A stretch of 64,000 nucleotides of DNA from Branchipolynoe longqiensis (GCA_030323885.1 CM059193.1:56386749-56450748); one strand, 5' to 3'. Numbered from the stretch's first letter, positions 10,815 to 22,178 are shown. Numbers and translations: made by a program. Notes: generated from the letters alone by a model not told the origin.

Positions 10815-11170
10815 CTGTGTAGGCAGACTATGGTGAAATCAATACAGACAAAGAGAAAGGAAGAGTATAAAGTGTAAAGAAGAAGAGAGAGTCCAGCCCT
10901 CTGGTTTATTATTTATATAGTTACATGGGTTCATTGTAGAATATCACCACACCCCTTTCTCCCAATGGGACACAACCATTCTTGGCCCTACCAATAGGGA
11001 TCCAGCATTCCTGGTCCCCATGGCTACCAGTGGTCTGCCCACCACCACAAGCTGTATGGCCCCCCATGGCCACCACCAACCTTGACCTTTGAGTGTGGTG
11101 ATCCCTATCCCAGCAGAGGGGGTAGGCCCTGAGTGCACTCACACCCAGACCTGCCAGCACCACTATGTCT
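10815..11170 (+). repeat. Dispersed repeat G (partial copy)
   Basis: Starts with GGTGAAATCAATACAGACA and continues with a purine-rich stretch and GTTTATTATTTATATAG. It matches the start of 22855-23160 and, reversed, 31860-32005. Later parts agree only loosely (GTGTGGTGATCC). The arrangement could be part of an LTR, but no paired copy or TG...CA ends are demonstrable. Confidence 0.5.
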
Positions 11171-11190
11171 ATTTACATCCCACTCAGGCA

Positions 11191-11191
11191 C

Positions 11192-11238
<47 letters not shown>
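11191..11238. repeat. (AT)n microsatellite
   Basis: Pure AT repeat immediately left of the TIR element. More TA repeat follows on its right (about 11717-11740), consistent with insertion into a TA-rich target. Confidence 0.9.
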
Positions 11239-11240
<2 letters not shown>

Positions 11241-11712
11241 GTCAGGATCACGAAAAGAGGCCAATTGGTGGTCAATGTTGGCGTCGAGCTTGGATATCGG
11301 CGTCGATCGGTATAATTATAATTTAGAATTGACATAGGTGTTGGAAAGTCTTTAAATTTATTCTGAATGTAAAGGTCGAGAAAGTACAAGAACCTGAATT
11401 GTTTTTAGGATAATATAATATAAAACAAAGAAATGTACGAGTCTTTAAGAATTGCGATGCCGATATCTGTTAAAGTTGTTGGCATCAATGATTGGATGTC
11501 GGCGTCGATCAGGATAATTATGATTTAGCATTGACAGAGGTGTTGGAAAGTCTTTAAATTTATCCTGAATGTAAAGGTCGAGAAAATAAAACAACTTGAT
11601 TTGTTTCTAGGATAATTTAATATGAAACAAAGAAATGCACTACACTTTTAAGAATTGCGATGCCGACATCTTCACTTGACCACCGATTGGCCCGTTTTCG
11701 TGAGGCTGACTC
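11239..11712. mobile_element. TIR element with internal duplication
   Basis: The ends are inverted over about 35 bp with some mismatches: GGGTCAGGATCACGAAAA left, TTTTCGTGAGGCTGACTC right. Inside, a block with GTGTTGGAAAGTCTTTAAAT, GTAAAGGTCGAGAAA and AAGAATTGCGATGCCGA occurs twice (about 11291-11472 and 11501-11665). It is non-coding and inserted in a TA microsatellite. Superfamily undetermined. Confidence 0.7.
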
Positions 11713-12048
11713 ATTTATATATATATATATATATATATACATACATGCGCCTGGTCACATACACCGATCACTAATAGAACATTTGCATTCCCCCCGATGC
11801 CGAATATCGGAATATTTGACATCTTGTCACATATTGTCAACTACTTGTTTCAGAGCATGTAATTGTTCTCTATGAGAGAATTAGTGTTTTGATGCTGAGA
11901 AAAGACTCTAAACAGAGCAATAAAACTCTATTACCAAAAATGTTAATCTGCCAACAACTTTATTACTGCCACAGCACTGTCTCCAGGACAAGGTTGCTAA
12001 ACAACCCATTAGCAAAAGTGTTGGAAGGCTCGGTTCTAGAAGTAACTA

Positions 12049-12526
12049 CAGTAAAACCTCTCTAAATCGACCGACCTTGGGGCCGAATTTAAGTGGTCGA
12101 TTTAGGGAGGGGGTTTATGGAGTTAGAATTTTATTTATTTTTTCCTTGAAGATTTATACTGCCTATCATGGATAAGTCTGAATAGACTTGTTTTCACCAT
12201 TAGACAGTTTGTTGATAGAAAGCCTGAGCCTACACTTTTACCGACCTAATGGATTTTAACCTCACAGACCACATAGACATGGTATGAGAGCAACTGGCCT
12301 TTGATGATGCTGTAAGTTATACACAGCAGTGGAAGTCCAAATTGGCAGAGGGAATCGAACCACTGACCTTCAGATTAGTCCGACCTAGAAAAACGTCAGA
12401 CACTCTCACCACTCCACCACAGAGAACACCAATATGGTTACAATGGTATTGTTGGGACCCAAATGAAGCGATCGATATCGGGAAGTGGTCGATCTGTGGA
12501 GGTGGGCGGTTAGGGAGGTTTTACTG
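12049..12526. mobile_element. TA-flanked pogo-like MITE split by a SINE
   Basis: Termini CAGTAAAACCTCTCTAAATC and GGGAGGTTTTACTG are flanked by TA (12047-12048 and 12527-12528). The two halves align, in opposite orientation, with the uninterrupted 182-bp copy at 24512-24693. The extra ~300 bp (about 12131-12433) is a type-C SINE. The termini resemble pogo/Tigger ends. Confidence 0.75.
12190..12432 (-). mobile_element. SINE type C nested in the MITE
   Basis: Reverse-complement of the element at 15361-15684: the tRNA-like head (GTGGTGGAGTGGTGAGAGTG on the minus strand) followed by the TTATACACAGC body. It sits inside the pogo-like MITE, so it is the younger insertion. Confidence 0.75.
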
Positions 12527-12699
12527 TATATGCTAAATATATTTTTCAAATGCTTTTCTGTCGTAGTAGGTCACTACTTTTGGTGTATTAAATCATGTTG
12601 ATTAATGGACTTCAAAAGTCAAATCGATAGCTTTCTGTGGTCACCATCTTTGTTTTTAGCATTCTCACCCAATTGATCAACATTACGCCAATATAGATG

Positions 12700-12905
12700 T
12701 CGTGGGGGTGATGACCAGGAGAAATGTTGTGCTGAGAGCAGGAATCGAACCCACACTTCTTACATTTCGGGCCAGTATGCTAACCATTACACCACCTAAG
12801 CTCCCTATTGTCATCACCCTATTCATGCCTACCTGTCTATCTACTCCTTGCCTAAGAGGTCAGTGCAGACTACTACACTCGTCTCCCTGGAATTATATGT
12901 CCTTA
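12700..12905 (-). mobile_element. tRNA-derived SINE type D
   Basis: The plus strand shows a reversed B box (GGAATCGAACCCACACTTC) and A box (TAACCATTACACCACCTAAG), flanked by ATGACCAGGA and GTCATCACCCTATTCATGCC. Copies are at 13015-13235, 18049-18262 and 54285-54385. Confidence 0.65.
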
Positions 12906-13014
12906 AAATGGCTTATATCCATAAGCCGTTTTAATGCTTACAATTACATACATACATACAGGCAATGAACATAAATAGGGTAGGTTCAACAACCATACAG
13001 TCCATCACTTGTAC

Positions 13015-13235
13015 AGGATCCTGGTCATGGAACCAGTGTCGTGAAGAGTGATGAAAATGGCAAATATTGCACCTAGACCAGGATTCGAACCCACACCAGC
13101 GTGCTAACCATTACACCACCTAGGCTCCGTGATGTCATCCAACTACCCTTACCTGTTTATGTGGCTCCTTGGATGAGAAGTCAGAACAGACTACTACACT
13201 GATAAACATTAGGGACCACCGCCTCCACCGTTAAT
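13015..13235 (-). mobile_element. tRNA-derived SINE type D
   Basis: Second type-D copy, with GGATTCGAACCCACACCAG then GCTAACCATTACACCACCTA and the same downstream body as 12700-12905. Its head lacks a short segment of the anticodon-like region. Confidence 0.65.
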
Positions 13236-13361
13236 TCCTACTGAAACAGGTTTTGCTTGGATTTAGGCAGGATTTCCATTCACCACCATTCTGGATTGAG
13301 GTGACTCTCTTATCTACCAAAAGCTAAACTCTTATTAATAATAGAGTCTGGGCAGAATCAA

Positions 13362-13558
13362 TGATTGATTGATTGATTGATTGGTGGTTGCTTTACGCCG
13401 TGTCGGCAGCACAGGCCATATTCACGGCGAGAAATATTTGTTTTTTGTTCAAACCATCGCTTTTACATGTAAAAGCAGACAATCAATTATGTGCCAATAG
13501 ACACTCATTAAATTAGAAAGCTCACAAGCATATATTTGTGGTCAAGGGAAACAAATTC
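13362..13558 (-). mobile_element. Dispersed repeat type F
   Basis: Minus-strand copy with a GATTGATTGATTGATTGG tail on the left, the CGTGTCGGCAGCACAGG block and the TTTTACATGTAAAA palindrome. Nearly identical to 53838-54032. Confidence 0.7.
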
Positions 13559-13609
13559 CCATAGAAAAAGAAAAGTTTTATTAATAATTGATAGAATCTA
13601 TTTAGTAAA

Positions 13610-14225
13610 CTATATGAGGTGGTACAGTCCAGCTACCCTCAAAAAGGCTAAAATGTTTTCCTGTTTTACCTTAGTAAAAAGGTCACGCATACTGTCTGCA
13701 GTGTAGAACTGTTGGCACAGGGCCAAAAAATCAACGCAACTTAGTAAAATGTATTTGAGTGTCAGCGGGGACTGACACCCAATGCATTCAGGGGGAGGTT
13801 CCCCCTTGAGCAGAAAAGCATGTGTAAGCCACGAGTGGCCAATACGGCAGCGGCTAAGGACCACTTGGTCCCGCCGACCTCCCGCATGAGTCTGTGGTGG
13901 CTTTCCCACAGATGGTTCAATTTCTTTAAGTTTATTAATGTTTTCATCCCACTCATGTTGCCATTTCGGATTTTATGTGGGTGGCTATTAGTGGTTTCAG
14001 ATCAGAGTGAGGGATCAGACATGGTTCAAGATCACATTTCAGGGCCTTCTTCGCAGCCCGATCAGCTCGTTCGTTTCCTTGTATGCCGGCATGGCCAGGC
14101 ACCCAGCACAGGTGGAATCAATAGAATACATTTTAACTCCTATTTCAAGAGGGTAGTTGAGTGAGTGAGAATCCACCGCAATCCGCTCCAGCTGAGCAAT
14201 ACCTTTACTCAGTCAATCTACACAC
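13610..14225 (-). pseudogene. I/Jockey-like LINE 3' end: RNase H and zinc-knuckle tail
   Basis: On the minus strand the sense includes CWVPGHAGIQGNERADRAAK (about 14052-14112), the C-terminal part of a non-LTR RNase H, where WVP-x-H-x-G-x-x-GNE-x-AD is diagnostic. After a one-base frameshift near 13960 it continues as WQHEWDEN, then RRDQVVLSRCRIGHSWLTHA and PPECIGCQSPLTLKYILLSC, the terminal C-x2-C...H...C knuckle of I/Jockey-type ORF2 proteins. The frame closes at GLYHLI-stop. An AT-rich 3' UTR follows. The 5' part (endonuclease and RT) is missing, as is common for 5'-truncated LINE copies. Confidence 0.8.
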
Positions 14226-14464
14226 TGGAAGGAAATCCACGCCATTAGGTTAAACGAGGAAACAACATCTTATTGGATCGTCACCCATCTCACAAGCTGC
14301 CCCAGAAAACCAGCACAAGCCCTAATTCCGGCAATCAATTATCATCAAGAATTCATTGTGGCAACACATCTGCTTCAAGTGTGGACTGGACAACAGTTTT
14401 GTGATCCTTCCAGTGAACACTGAATTTTGTAGGACTAACCTACCGAAGGACAAAAGGGCCAAAG

Positions 14465-14790
14465 ACAATTGTTCATGTTGGTTCGTCAACATGGGTAATT
14501 TGCGTGCGAACGAGGAGCTGCTGCGGTGGTGCCACTTGGGTTCGATCCTGCCAACTACCCCTCCCCCTGCCGGAATTCTCGCGAACCACATCTCGCCCGC
14601 GAGATCCGTGATGTCACATCCAGTCAACGACAGCCCCCCCACCGATCCTATTCCACCACTACGCCTCCAGCCGCCGGACCGACAATAACCACCAGCTTGG
14701 CCGCCCACCCATCCCTACAATAAGACGCAGATAAAGCGATGGGGTTGAGAGCCTGAATCCATAATTTTGACGATTGATTTTGTGCGAACA
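14465..14790 (+). mobile_element. CATGTT-hairpin family member, + strand
   Basis: Begins with the hairpin CATGTTG-gttcgt-CAACATG and GGGTAATTT (14474-14499). It then has GGTGGTGCCACTTGG, TGATGTCACATCC, GCCCACCCATCC, and GATAAAGCGATGGGGTTGAG near its 3' end. The order matches 40508-40990 and 31483-31859 (both minus). No protein is evident. It may be a solo LTR or a novel short retroelement. Confidence 0.5.
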
Positions 14791-14799
14791 CTACCCTTA

Positions 14800-15040
14800 T
14801 ACTTGATGACCTACTTGAATAAAGTCCATGTCCGTGTCGTAAGCTCCTTGTTTTTGTCGTAAATTAGATAAAGAAACAACTGAATGCATGACCAGAGCTG
14901 TGCCCACTATAGTCCCACCCTTCGGTAGGTCCTGCGTACTGGCCTCCCCCTCCCTATAGTCCCTTCCCACCAACATCAACATTCCTCATTCATCACACGA
15001 ACCAATAAGTTGATTTATTTATCTACTGAACAAATCAACG
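14800..15040. other. No gene seen
   Basis: No feature supported between the hairpin element and the first type-C SINE head. Confidence 0.4.
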
Positions 15041-15165
15041 TTCTCTGTGGCGGAGTGGTTAGAGTGTCTGACTTTTTTCTAGGTCAGACTCCTAATCTGA
15101 GGGTCGGCGGTTCGATTCCCCGTGCCCCCAGCTCTGCCAAACCAAAGTGACTTACATATTGGTGT
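15041..15165 (+). mobile_element. SINE type C, head only
   Basis: A tRNA-like head with A box GGCGGAGTGGTTAGAGTG and B box GGTTCGATTCCCCGTGCC. It has an anomalous anticodon arm (CTTTTTTCTAGG) and no tail. The same head lies at 15361. A tRNA gene is unlikely because the identical head continues into a SINE body at the second site. Confidence 0.7.
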
Positions 15166-15224
15166 ACGTTTTCAACATTTATTGCTGCATAAAGGGAATA
15201 TTAAGTTAATTTCATAGATACTGA

Positions 15225-15355
15225 ACCTCATGCAAGTGAAACAAACTTATGCTGTCCAGCATTGCAGTGTGCACACCAAAGATATTTTGCATGTTTTCAC
15301 TTCAAATATCTTCAAATTATAGTCATTTTAAAATCAAAGTTACTACAAAGTAAAT
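15225..15355. mobile_element. Fragment of the TTAA MITE
   Basis: CACTTCAAATATCTTCAAAT followed by CATTTTAAAATCAAAGTTAC matches the interior of the TTAA family. Both termini are missing. It lies between the two type-C SINE heads. Confidence 0.5.
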
Positions 15356-15360
15356 TCTCT

Positions 15361-15684
15361 GTGTTCTCTGTGGCGGAGTGGTTAGAGTGTCTGACTTTTT
15401 TCTAGGTCGGACTCCTAATCTGAAGGTCAGTGGTTCGATTCCCTGTGCCCCCATCTCTGCCAATTTGGATTTCCACCGCTGTGTATAACTTAGAGCGTCA
15501 TCAAAGGCCAGCTGCTCTCATACCATGTCTATGTGGTGTGGGAGGTTAAAAATCCCTTGGGTCGGTAAAAGTGTAGGCTCGGGCTTTCTATCGACCAGCA
15601 GTGGAGTGGGGAAGACCAGGGGTCTGTGACTGGGATTTCCCCTGCTTGGGACAACTAATGTACCAAAAGAAGAAAAAAAGAGAG
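15361..15684 (+). mobile_element. SINE type C, full length
   Basis: Same head as 15041. The body has TTTCCACCGCTGTGTATAAC and GCTCTCATACCATGTCTATG. The tail has CAGTGGAGTGGGGAAGACC, GGGATTTCCCCTGC and ACAACTAATGTACCAAAAG. The last ~80 bp are homologous to the type-B tail although the heads differ. Confidence 0.8.
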
Positions 15685-16630
15685 ACAAATAAGTGTTCAC
15701 ACTTCCTGTCTACCATTCGCTATATCGCTATATCGCTATAAAAACACCCAACTAACACCCTAATCTTACTGCGTACAATACAACAGAATTAAAAGAGTAT
15801 CTGATCATATTGAAGTAAGACTAATTAATTAAAGGTATTAGTATTTATTGAATTGGAACTCCTAAGCTAACAAGTAAAACATTGCATGTGAATGTAAAAT
15901 GATTTGATGTACCTCTTACTCATTACTTATTGCACTGTGTAGACTTTGCATTCAGAATTGATCTGACATTTCAATTTACTATATCAACCATTAAAATTTG
16001 TGTGTGTAAATACCTATTTTACCTCTGTACTAAGCCTCAGGCTAGCCTCAGGCTAGCGAGAAGGAAGCACATCCGGGTCCAGCAATTAGCATAAACAACT
16101 CACGACAGGAGGACGTTCGTTGAGTTGCTCCGGCAGTTTTTGTCTACAACAAGCACTTTAAATGTAAGTATTGTGAGAACTGTGATACTGTGCATTGCTG
16201 ATGCAGTATAGCATTTTTACGCAAGTTTTAGAACTTTGCGGGGTGTTTGTTCACTTTTATGGATGTTTTGATTCAAACATCGATAGAATAAAGCGAAACC
16301 CAAGATTCCTTTGTTCTACCCAGGTAAGATTCATATACCTATACTATATACCGGTAACACTTATGGTCCAAAGACCAGTGCTGTGACACTGACAAAAGAT
16401 ACATATGAATAATATTTATTTGCCAAAAAAATACGGAAAAAAACACACCGAAGTTAAGCATGGCCGAAAGACCAATGTCTCGGCGCTGAAAAAAGACTCG
16501 ATTCAGATGAATAAAAATGTTTACCAAAAATGATTAGCAAACCTGAAGCTCATCATACTACTTCATGCACGAGTTGTCCAACCTGAATCTGGCACTACTT
16601 TATTCAGGACTGTCTTGTCTGAGCCAACTG
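15685..16630. other. No gene recognised; repeat fragments
   Basis: 15685-15735 (GTTCACACTTCCTGTCTACC) is repeated at 24396-24490, where it is interrupted. 15867-15980 is the inverted partner of 3745-3857. ACTTTAAATGTAAGTATTG (16156-16174) looks like a splice donor after a CpG-bearing stretch, but no open frame supports an exon. GGCCGAAAGACCAATGTCTC (16462-16481) belongs to a short dispersed repeat. Confidence 0.4.
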
Positions 16631-16949
16631 GACGTGGTTGCCAAATCAGGTTTCCTGTGTGGAAGGCCGGGAGTTTGACGAATCCCAGCCGAGTCAAACC
16701 AATGACTTACAAAATTGATATTTGTCGCTATTTAGCCTGGTGCTCGGCATTACTAGGATAGGGCAAGGACTGGTTAGCTCAGTTTCAGGATAATGTGACT
16801 GAATGGGCTATTAAGTCATGGTGCCAGCAGCCTGGTCTCCCAGTGGGGCAGCACTATACAGTCATGACAAGAGTCTACTCTATCAAGTCAGTGCCCAATC
16901 TGATATGACCTTAGATGTTGGAAGGACCTAAGTCTTAAAGACAACAAAC
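16631..16949 (+). mobile_element. SINE type A, degraded head
   Basis: The body and tail are complete (GGATAGGGCAAGGACTGG through CTGATATGACCTTAGATG). The head has lost about 20 bp around the A box. Confidence 0.75.
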
Positions 16950-17023
16950 AGACTACATCAGCTAAACAGAAGTCAGCAATAAATCTATTTAGCAAGGCGA
17001 CGAATGAAATCTCGGACGGGGCT

Positions 17024-17379
17024 TTAAAGTTGCATAGTCCGATGAAAACATCAAGTTTTCAAAACCAAAGCAATTATTTAGATTTCATTCTACATATCTA
17101 TCTTAGATACTGGTGCATCTATTAAATATTTGTCGCCACATAGAAGGGGATACTGAATCAATTTAATAGAATCTGCTACTGGAGAAGCCTATAGTGTAAG
17201 AGTTTTTACGTGCTTGCCAAAATTAATTTCACGTGCTTGCACTTCAAATATCTAAAGAATTAGCCATTCAAAATAAAAGTTACTACTAAGTAAGGTAACG
17301 TAGATTCTAACGACCAGCCTAATATATTTATCTCAGAAAATTGACAGAAACTAAAAACCATCGGACTATGCAACTTTAA
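17024..17379. mobile_element. TTAA-flanked MITE, full length
   Basis: 356 bp, bounded by TTAA at 17024-17027 and 17376-17379, with ends AAAGTTGCATAGTCCGATG and CATCGGACTATGCAACTTT. Opposite orientation to 1630-1984, as shown by the order of its asymmetric interior. Confidence 0.8.
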
Positions 17380-17577
17380 GAAAAAAAACCCAATATAAAA
17401 CAGCAAAAACCAAAAAACCTCCCCTCCCTCCTTTGGACTTTCTTCTAATGTGATTAGCCCTCGCTTCGCTTGCACCACAGAGTTTCCTGCCACGAGAGTT
17501 CAACTTCTTGACCTAGATCACGTTAGCCAATCACGTAAGCGGGTTTTAAGCGGCAAATTAAATAAGGAGTACGGCGG

Positions 17578-17625
17578 TCCCGATATGACCTTAGATGTTG
17601 CTAGGACGTAAAACAACAACAAGCA
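17578..17625 (+). mobile_element. SINE type A, tail fragment
   Basis: Only CGATATGACCTTAGATGTTG and GACGTAAAACAACAAC remain: a 5'-truncated copy. Confidence 0.7.
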
Positions 17626-18048
17626 ATAAGGTGTACGGTTGATTTCCGCGCGTGCTGTGTGTCAGCTAGGCAGCATGGCGTATGGGTGTGGGGGTGTGGG
17701 GGGGGGGGGGGGGGGGGGCAAGGAGGGACTACACAACATGGGGGGATGGACGGGGTGGGAACTTTCCTCCCATAGCCGTGGCTTCCAGCATGTTTCAAAA
17801 AGGCTTATTATATATTTTTTTTATCTTCATGTTAATTATATTATTTATGTTATTTTACATTATTACATTACTTACACTATTTATGCAATTTGTTTAATAT
17901 GTTGAATTTATCTTACCTATATTATTAGTATGTATCTTGCGTACTTAATTGACTGAATTGTTTAAATTGATGAATTCATTTAATTGATAAAATTTTAACA
18001 TGAATTAATTTATTTAATTTATATTTGGTTACATCTATCTACCTAGTG
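17626..18048. other. Poly-G run and AT-rich sequence
   Basis: A long G run (about 17698-17718) sits in a G-rich stretch. It is followed by AT-rich sequence in which ATTTAT/TTAAT strings recur. No gene seen. Confidence 0.5.
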
Positions 18049-18262
18049 TTATCGGGGTGATGACAATGGAAAGTATTGCGCCTAGAGCAGTTCTTAAACC
18101 CTCACTTCTTTCCATCCTGTGGCGAGCATGCTAACCATTAGACTACCTAGGCTCCCTGTTATAATCACCCCATCCATGTTTATCTATCAATATGGCTACT
18201 TTCCTGAAACTTGAATGGTCAGTGCAGAGCGCTACACTCGTCCAAAGACCCTATAATACTAA
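18049..18262 (-). mobile_element. tRNA-derived SINE type D
   Basis: CATGCTAACCATTAGACTAC and GGCTCCCTG form the reversed head, flanked by GGTGATGACAATGG and AATCACCCCATCCATG as in the other type-D copies. Confidence 0.65.
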
Positions 18263-18754
18263 GACGGCTCACTCCCTATCTCTCCCATGGTAATGTAAAT
18301 TTCACAGTGCCACCTTGTGGTGGGTTTGATTAGCCCGGCTGCTGGTTGGTGTTTCACATGTAAACACATACAATTATATTATACATGAGATAGGTAAGTA
18401 TGAATACACATCAATATGAAATTGCTATGAACAAACACACATCATCATCAGCATCATCATCATCATTGCCATCATCACACATCTTTCACATTCATATATA
18501 CATTTATACATATAATATAGCACCTGTTTAACCAAGAGAACAGCCAGCGCACCAAGTGGTGGGTTTGATCATTTTGATTACACAGTACAGGCTGAGTGAG
18601 CCGTCTCAGTATTATAGGGTCTTTGACTCATCCCCACGAAATTGTAAGTATTTAAAATAACTTTGCTCTGTAAGTTGTTTAATGCTTAAAACAGTAACTT
18701 ATAGAGAATCATGGTAGAGTCTATGTGACCTGCTGAAATTTCTAGCTTTTTGGG

Positions 18755-19079
18755 GTTTTACATCTTGGCAACATCCAAGGTCATATCAGGACAGCTGCCG
18801 GCTTGTGACAGTGCACACTCATGGTGACTTTATCATGCTGGTCCACTGGAAGATCTGGCCACTGACACTATCATGACCCACTATCCTACTCAGTCACATT
18901 ATCCTGACACTGAGAAAACCAGTCCTTGTCCTATCCTATTAATCCAGTGTGCCAAACTAGGAAGCGACAAGTGTCAATTTTGTAAGTCATTGGCTTGATT
19001 CGATCAGGGCTCGAACCCACGACCTTCCGAATGGGAAGCCAGTCAGCCAGCGCTCTTACCGTTTCTGCTATCCTGTCCG
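18755..19079 (-). mobile_element. SINE type A, near full length
   Basis: Reversed tail (TTTTACATCTTGGCAACATC), body and head (CGAACCCACGACCTTCC), ending TCCTGTCCGAT. Several small substitutions. Confidence 0.8.
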
Positions 19080-19197
19080 ATCACATATCTATATATAGTG
19101 TAATGTATTATGCATATATTATATTTAATGGAGTCTCTATGTAAAGGTGCTAAGTTCAATGCTCAAGCACTTGAGCAGCCTGGTAAACACTATGATT

Positions 19198-19266
19198 ATC
19201 GCCGTGAATATGGCCTACGCTGCTGACACGGCGTAAATCAACCACTAATCAATCAATCAATCTATC
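19198..19266 (+). mobile_element. Type F repeat, 3' fragment
   Basis: CGCCGTGAATATGGCCTACG through AATCAATCAATCAATC. 5'-truncated copy of the family at 2597-2780. Confidence 0.65.
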
Positions 19267-19513
19267 AGTCAATTGCTATTCAAATAGAATAGCACTGCCT
19301 GCGTTCTGCACCGAGTGACAGCAGTCGATGAGAGATTGCCCCAGGATTTAAATAAATAAAAGACATTTTTATTTGACATTTTATGGTGAGTTAAGTCGTT
19401 TTAAAGAGTTCTTTGTTAGCTATTCATCAATAAAAGGCCAGCCAGAGATATTCGCTCACACCCATCCTGGTGTTTGTACGCAATGTCCAATAATAATACA
19501 AACATAGCAATTA

Positions 19514-19748
19514 AGACTGGGATGGCCAAATGAGTTAGAGTGTCCGTCTCCCGTGTGGTAGATCGTGGGGTCGTGGGTTCGAATCCTGGTCGAGTCAAAC
19601 CAATGACTTAAAAATTGATACTTGTCGCTTCCTAGCCAGGCGCTCGGCATTATTGGGATAGGGCAAGGAGCAGTGGAATGAGGAAGACCAATCGCCTGCG
19701 ACTGAAATTTCCCCTGCCTAAACAACTAATGTACCAAAAAAAAGAAGA
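19514..19748 (+). mobile_element. SINE type B, full length
   Basis: Head GGGATGGCCAAATGAGTTAG, body, then the B tail AGGAGCAGTGGAATGAGG, GACTGAAATTTCCCCTGCC and an A-rich end. Confidence 0.8.
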
Positions 19749-20730
19749 AAGGCTGGAAGTGAGATATAGATAAAGAAATATGTACTAGGTAATAGATCAG
19801 GGATAAACAGTAAATAATCCATAAAACATCACAACCAAATAGGAGACACCGTATTAAACAAACTATACACAAAATATAATTAGAAAAACCAAACAAATTG
19901 GAAACTCTCCGATTTTGCACCACAAACAAGTTTACAGAAATTATTCATAAAAGAAATCAATCAATATGGATTATGACCACTACTGCACAGTGGTGAAAAC
20001 AAATGCATGCACTTAACCGTTATGAGCAGAATAAACAAACAATCACTAAGAAAAAAACAAAATATATCTATATATATATATATCAAGGGTCCCAGTGACA
20101 AAATGTGGTTAAATCCCTGAAAAAAATAGGGTGTCCAGGGGCATGCCCCCCCCCCCAGAAACTGTTTAAGATCTACATTTAAAATGGTGCTATCTGGCAC
20201 CTACTTGGATATATTTTAGCCTTGAAATTCCAACTGTTTTAAGACTTCAAGACTGACAGTTTTCTTTTCGTAGACAGGATTCCCTCCCCCCCCCCACCCC
20301 TCCGCTGATTTGGAAACTCAGTTTTCGCGAATAATCTGAGAAATAGTATCCCTGTATATGTATACATAGTATGCATACATGCATATATATAGATATGCAC
20401 ATATTTATATATATATATATATGCATGTATATATATATGCACAACACTTCCGAGCGAGTGGAGTGTCAAGCCCCGCGCAGGAGGTGAAGCGGTGCATGCC
20501 GGACCCCCCCGCCCCCGCCCCCCCCCCCCCCCCCAATCCGGGGCGGGGATAGGAGAGGAGCACTACAGAGCATATTACAGGCGATAAGGGGCTTATCACT
20601 ATCCGTGTATAAATTCTGTATGTCTGCTAACAGGAAATCTGATTCTTAGCTTCATAGGGTTACAGGCAAATTGCAGCACTATTTACCTTGTTTTTTTTGC
20701 TGGAACTTGTTTACAAGAAGTCTCATTGCA
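19749..20730. other. No gene seen; simple repeats
   Basis: (TA)n at about 20066-20084, TA/CATA-rich sequence 20350-20440, C-rich runs at 20283-20300 and 20505-20534 (some at least 14 C in a row). No protein or RNA gene supported. Confidence 0.5.
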
Positions 20731-21021
20731 ACCGGACGCAGTGGCCGAATCGGTAGAGCGCAGGCTTCCCATGCGGAAGTTCGGGAGTTAAAATCTCAGC
20801 CGAATCAAACCAATGACTTATATAATTAATACTTGTCGCTTCCTAGCCTGGCGCTTGGCATTAATAGGATAGGGAAAAGACTGGTTAGCTCAGCATCAGG
20901 ATAATGTGACTGAGTGGGATATTGGCTTATGGTGCCGGCGGCCTTATTGCACCATGAGTGCACACTGTCAAAAGTCGGTACCTGGATGTTGCCAGGATGT
21001 AAATCTCCAACAACCAATCAA
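20731..21021 (+). mobile_element. SINE type A with internal deletion
   Basis: Head ACCGGACGCAGTGGCCGAAT and normal body. The GCAGCACTATAAAGTC part of the tail is deleted. The end is CCAGGATGTAAATCTCCAAC. Confidence 0.75.
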
Positions 21022-21106
21022 CCAACTGGCAATTCGTTGACCACTTTCGCAAATTGTGTTGAATGAGCTTGAGCTCATTCGGGGTCATTGCAGGGTACAA
21101 TAGACA

Positions 21107-21367
21107 GTGAAGCCGTTGGGGGCCTACCTCCCTCCTCTCCCCCCTCTCCCCCCCCCCCTAAAGAAGGACACCCAAACCCATTCAAATGTTACAGCTGGCC
21201 ACCAACGCAAGCGTAAACACGCAAGCACGCGAACAACACACATTCCAGAGGCCACCGACCAATCAACACAAAATGCAATCAGGGCACTGTACACAACGCG
21301 ACATGGCAGAGTAATCAAACCAAGCTGCAGGCTAGACTATCGACGACATAACGGTATGTACAATTAG
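21107..21367 (+). pseudogene. C-terminal end of an LTR-retrotransposon pol protein
   Basis: The frame ends LYTTRHGRVIKPSCRLDYRR then a short tail and stop. A T-R-x-G-R-x-x-KP-x-x-RL motif directly before the stop is typical of the extreme C-terminus of Gypsy-type integrase/pol proteins (family knowledge, not checked). The first ~30 codons are proline-rich low complexity and may not be original. A polypurine tract and LTR follow at 22370-22550 with a MITE between, which supports the call. No RT or integrase core remains in the window. Clade cannot be set. Confidence 0.6.
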
Positions 21368-21623
21368 GGTAACTCAGAAGGTCGATGAGAGGTATGTAAT
21401 CACGGATCAAATGTGTAAACAAGTATACATAAGATGTTAGTATTAAGCGATGAATACAACAGTTGATAAATCTTCTTTTTTTTTTTAAAGAAAAAAACCG
21501 AAAAAAACCGCGGTATCATGAGGAATGTACTAGCCACTAATGGCAATCTAAACAAAACGAGCTGCCACAAGATAAAGCAATGTATAACTATATATGATGT
21601 TCCATAAAGGACTTGTCATCTAA

Positions 21624-22178
21624 AGCCATGTTCACACGGGCAAAATGTGAGGCGAACTAGACAAATCGAATCAGGTGAGGCGAATTAGCGGCCCGTTCAC
21701 ACGGGCAGTACTTGGGCCGGAAATCGAATGCTGCGCATGAGCAAGTCCAGGCTAACCAGCGCCATTTTGGGTTCGACGATGCTGGCACCAGAGAGTGTGG
21801 GTTCGACCTAGATATGTAATGACTGAATCGTATTGGTTTGGAACGGTCAAAACTTCTGCTGGGCAGTGAAACCCTAAAAATAAATGATAAAAAAAATATC
21901 TGTGCACCTCTAGCAGGTTCATAGACCAAATTATAGTATATAGATCGACGTACTTAGTCCGCATCACGTAAGTCGGTTGCGTCCACACGGGCAAAATTAT
22001 CCGCATCACAGGAATTGATTCACATAGACTACCTCGCTTAGGTGGTTTACAGGATCCGCATCACGTGAGTCGAATCAGCCCTAATCCGCCTCAGACGTGC
22101 GTTCACACGAGAAATGTGATGCGAACTATACAAGTCGCTTTCTACGAATCGATTTACATTGCCCGTGTGAACAGGGCT
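21624..22178. mobile_element. Harbinger-like MITE, copy 2 of 3
   Basis: 555 bp with termini AGCCATGTTCACACGGGC and GCCCGTGTGAACAGGGCT. TAA lies at 21621-21623 and again at 22179-22181. Inserted in the 3' untranslated part of the LTR retrotransposon, between the pol remnant and the polypurine tract, so it is younger than that element. Confidence 0.8.

Noticed and set aside
16100..16330. Possible first exon with donor ATGTAAGT near 16163
   Set aside because: One donor-like word without an open frame, acceptor or conserved protein is not enough.
21107..21200. Proline-rich N-terminal part of the frame before the pol C-terminus
   Set aside because: CCT/CCC low complexity; opens at GTG right after a stop and is probably not original coding sequence.
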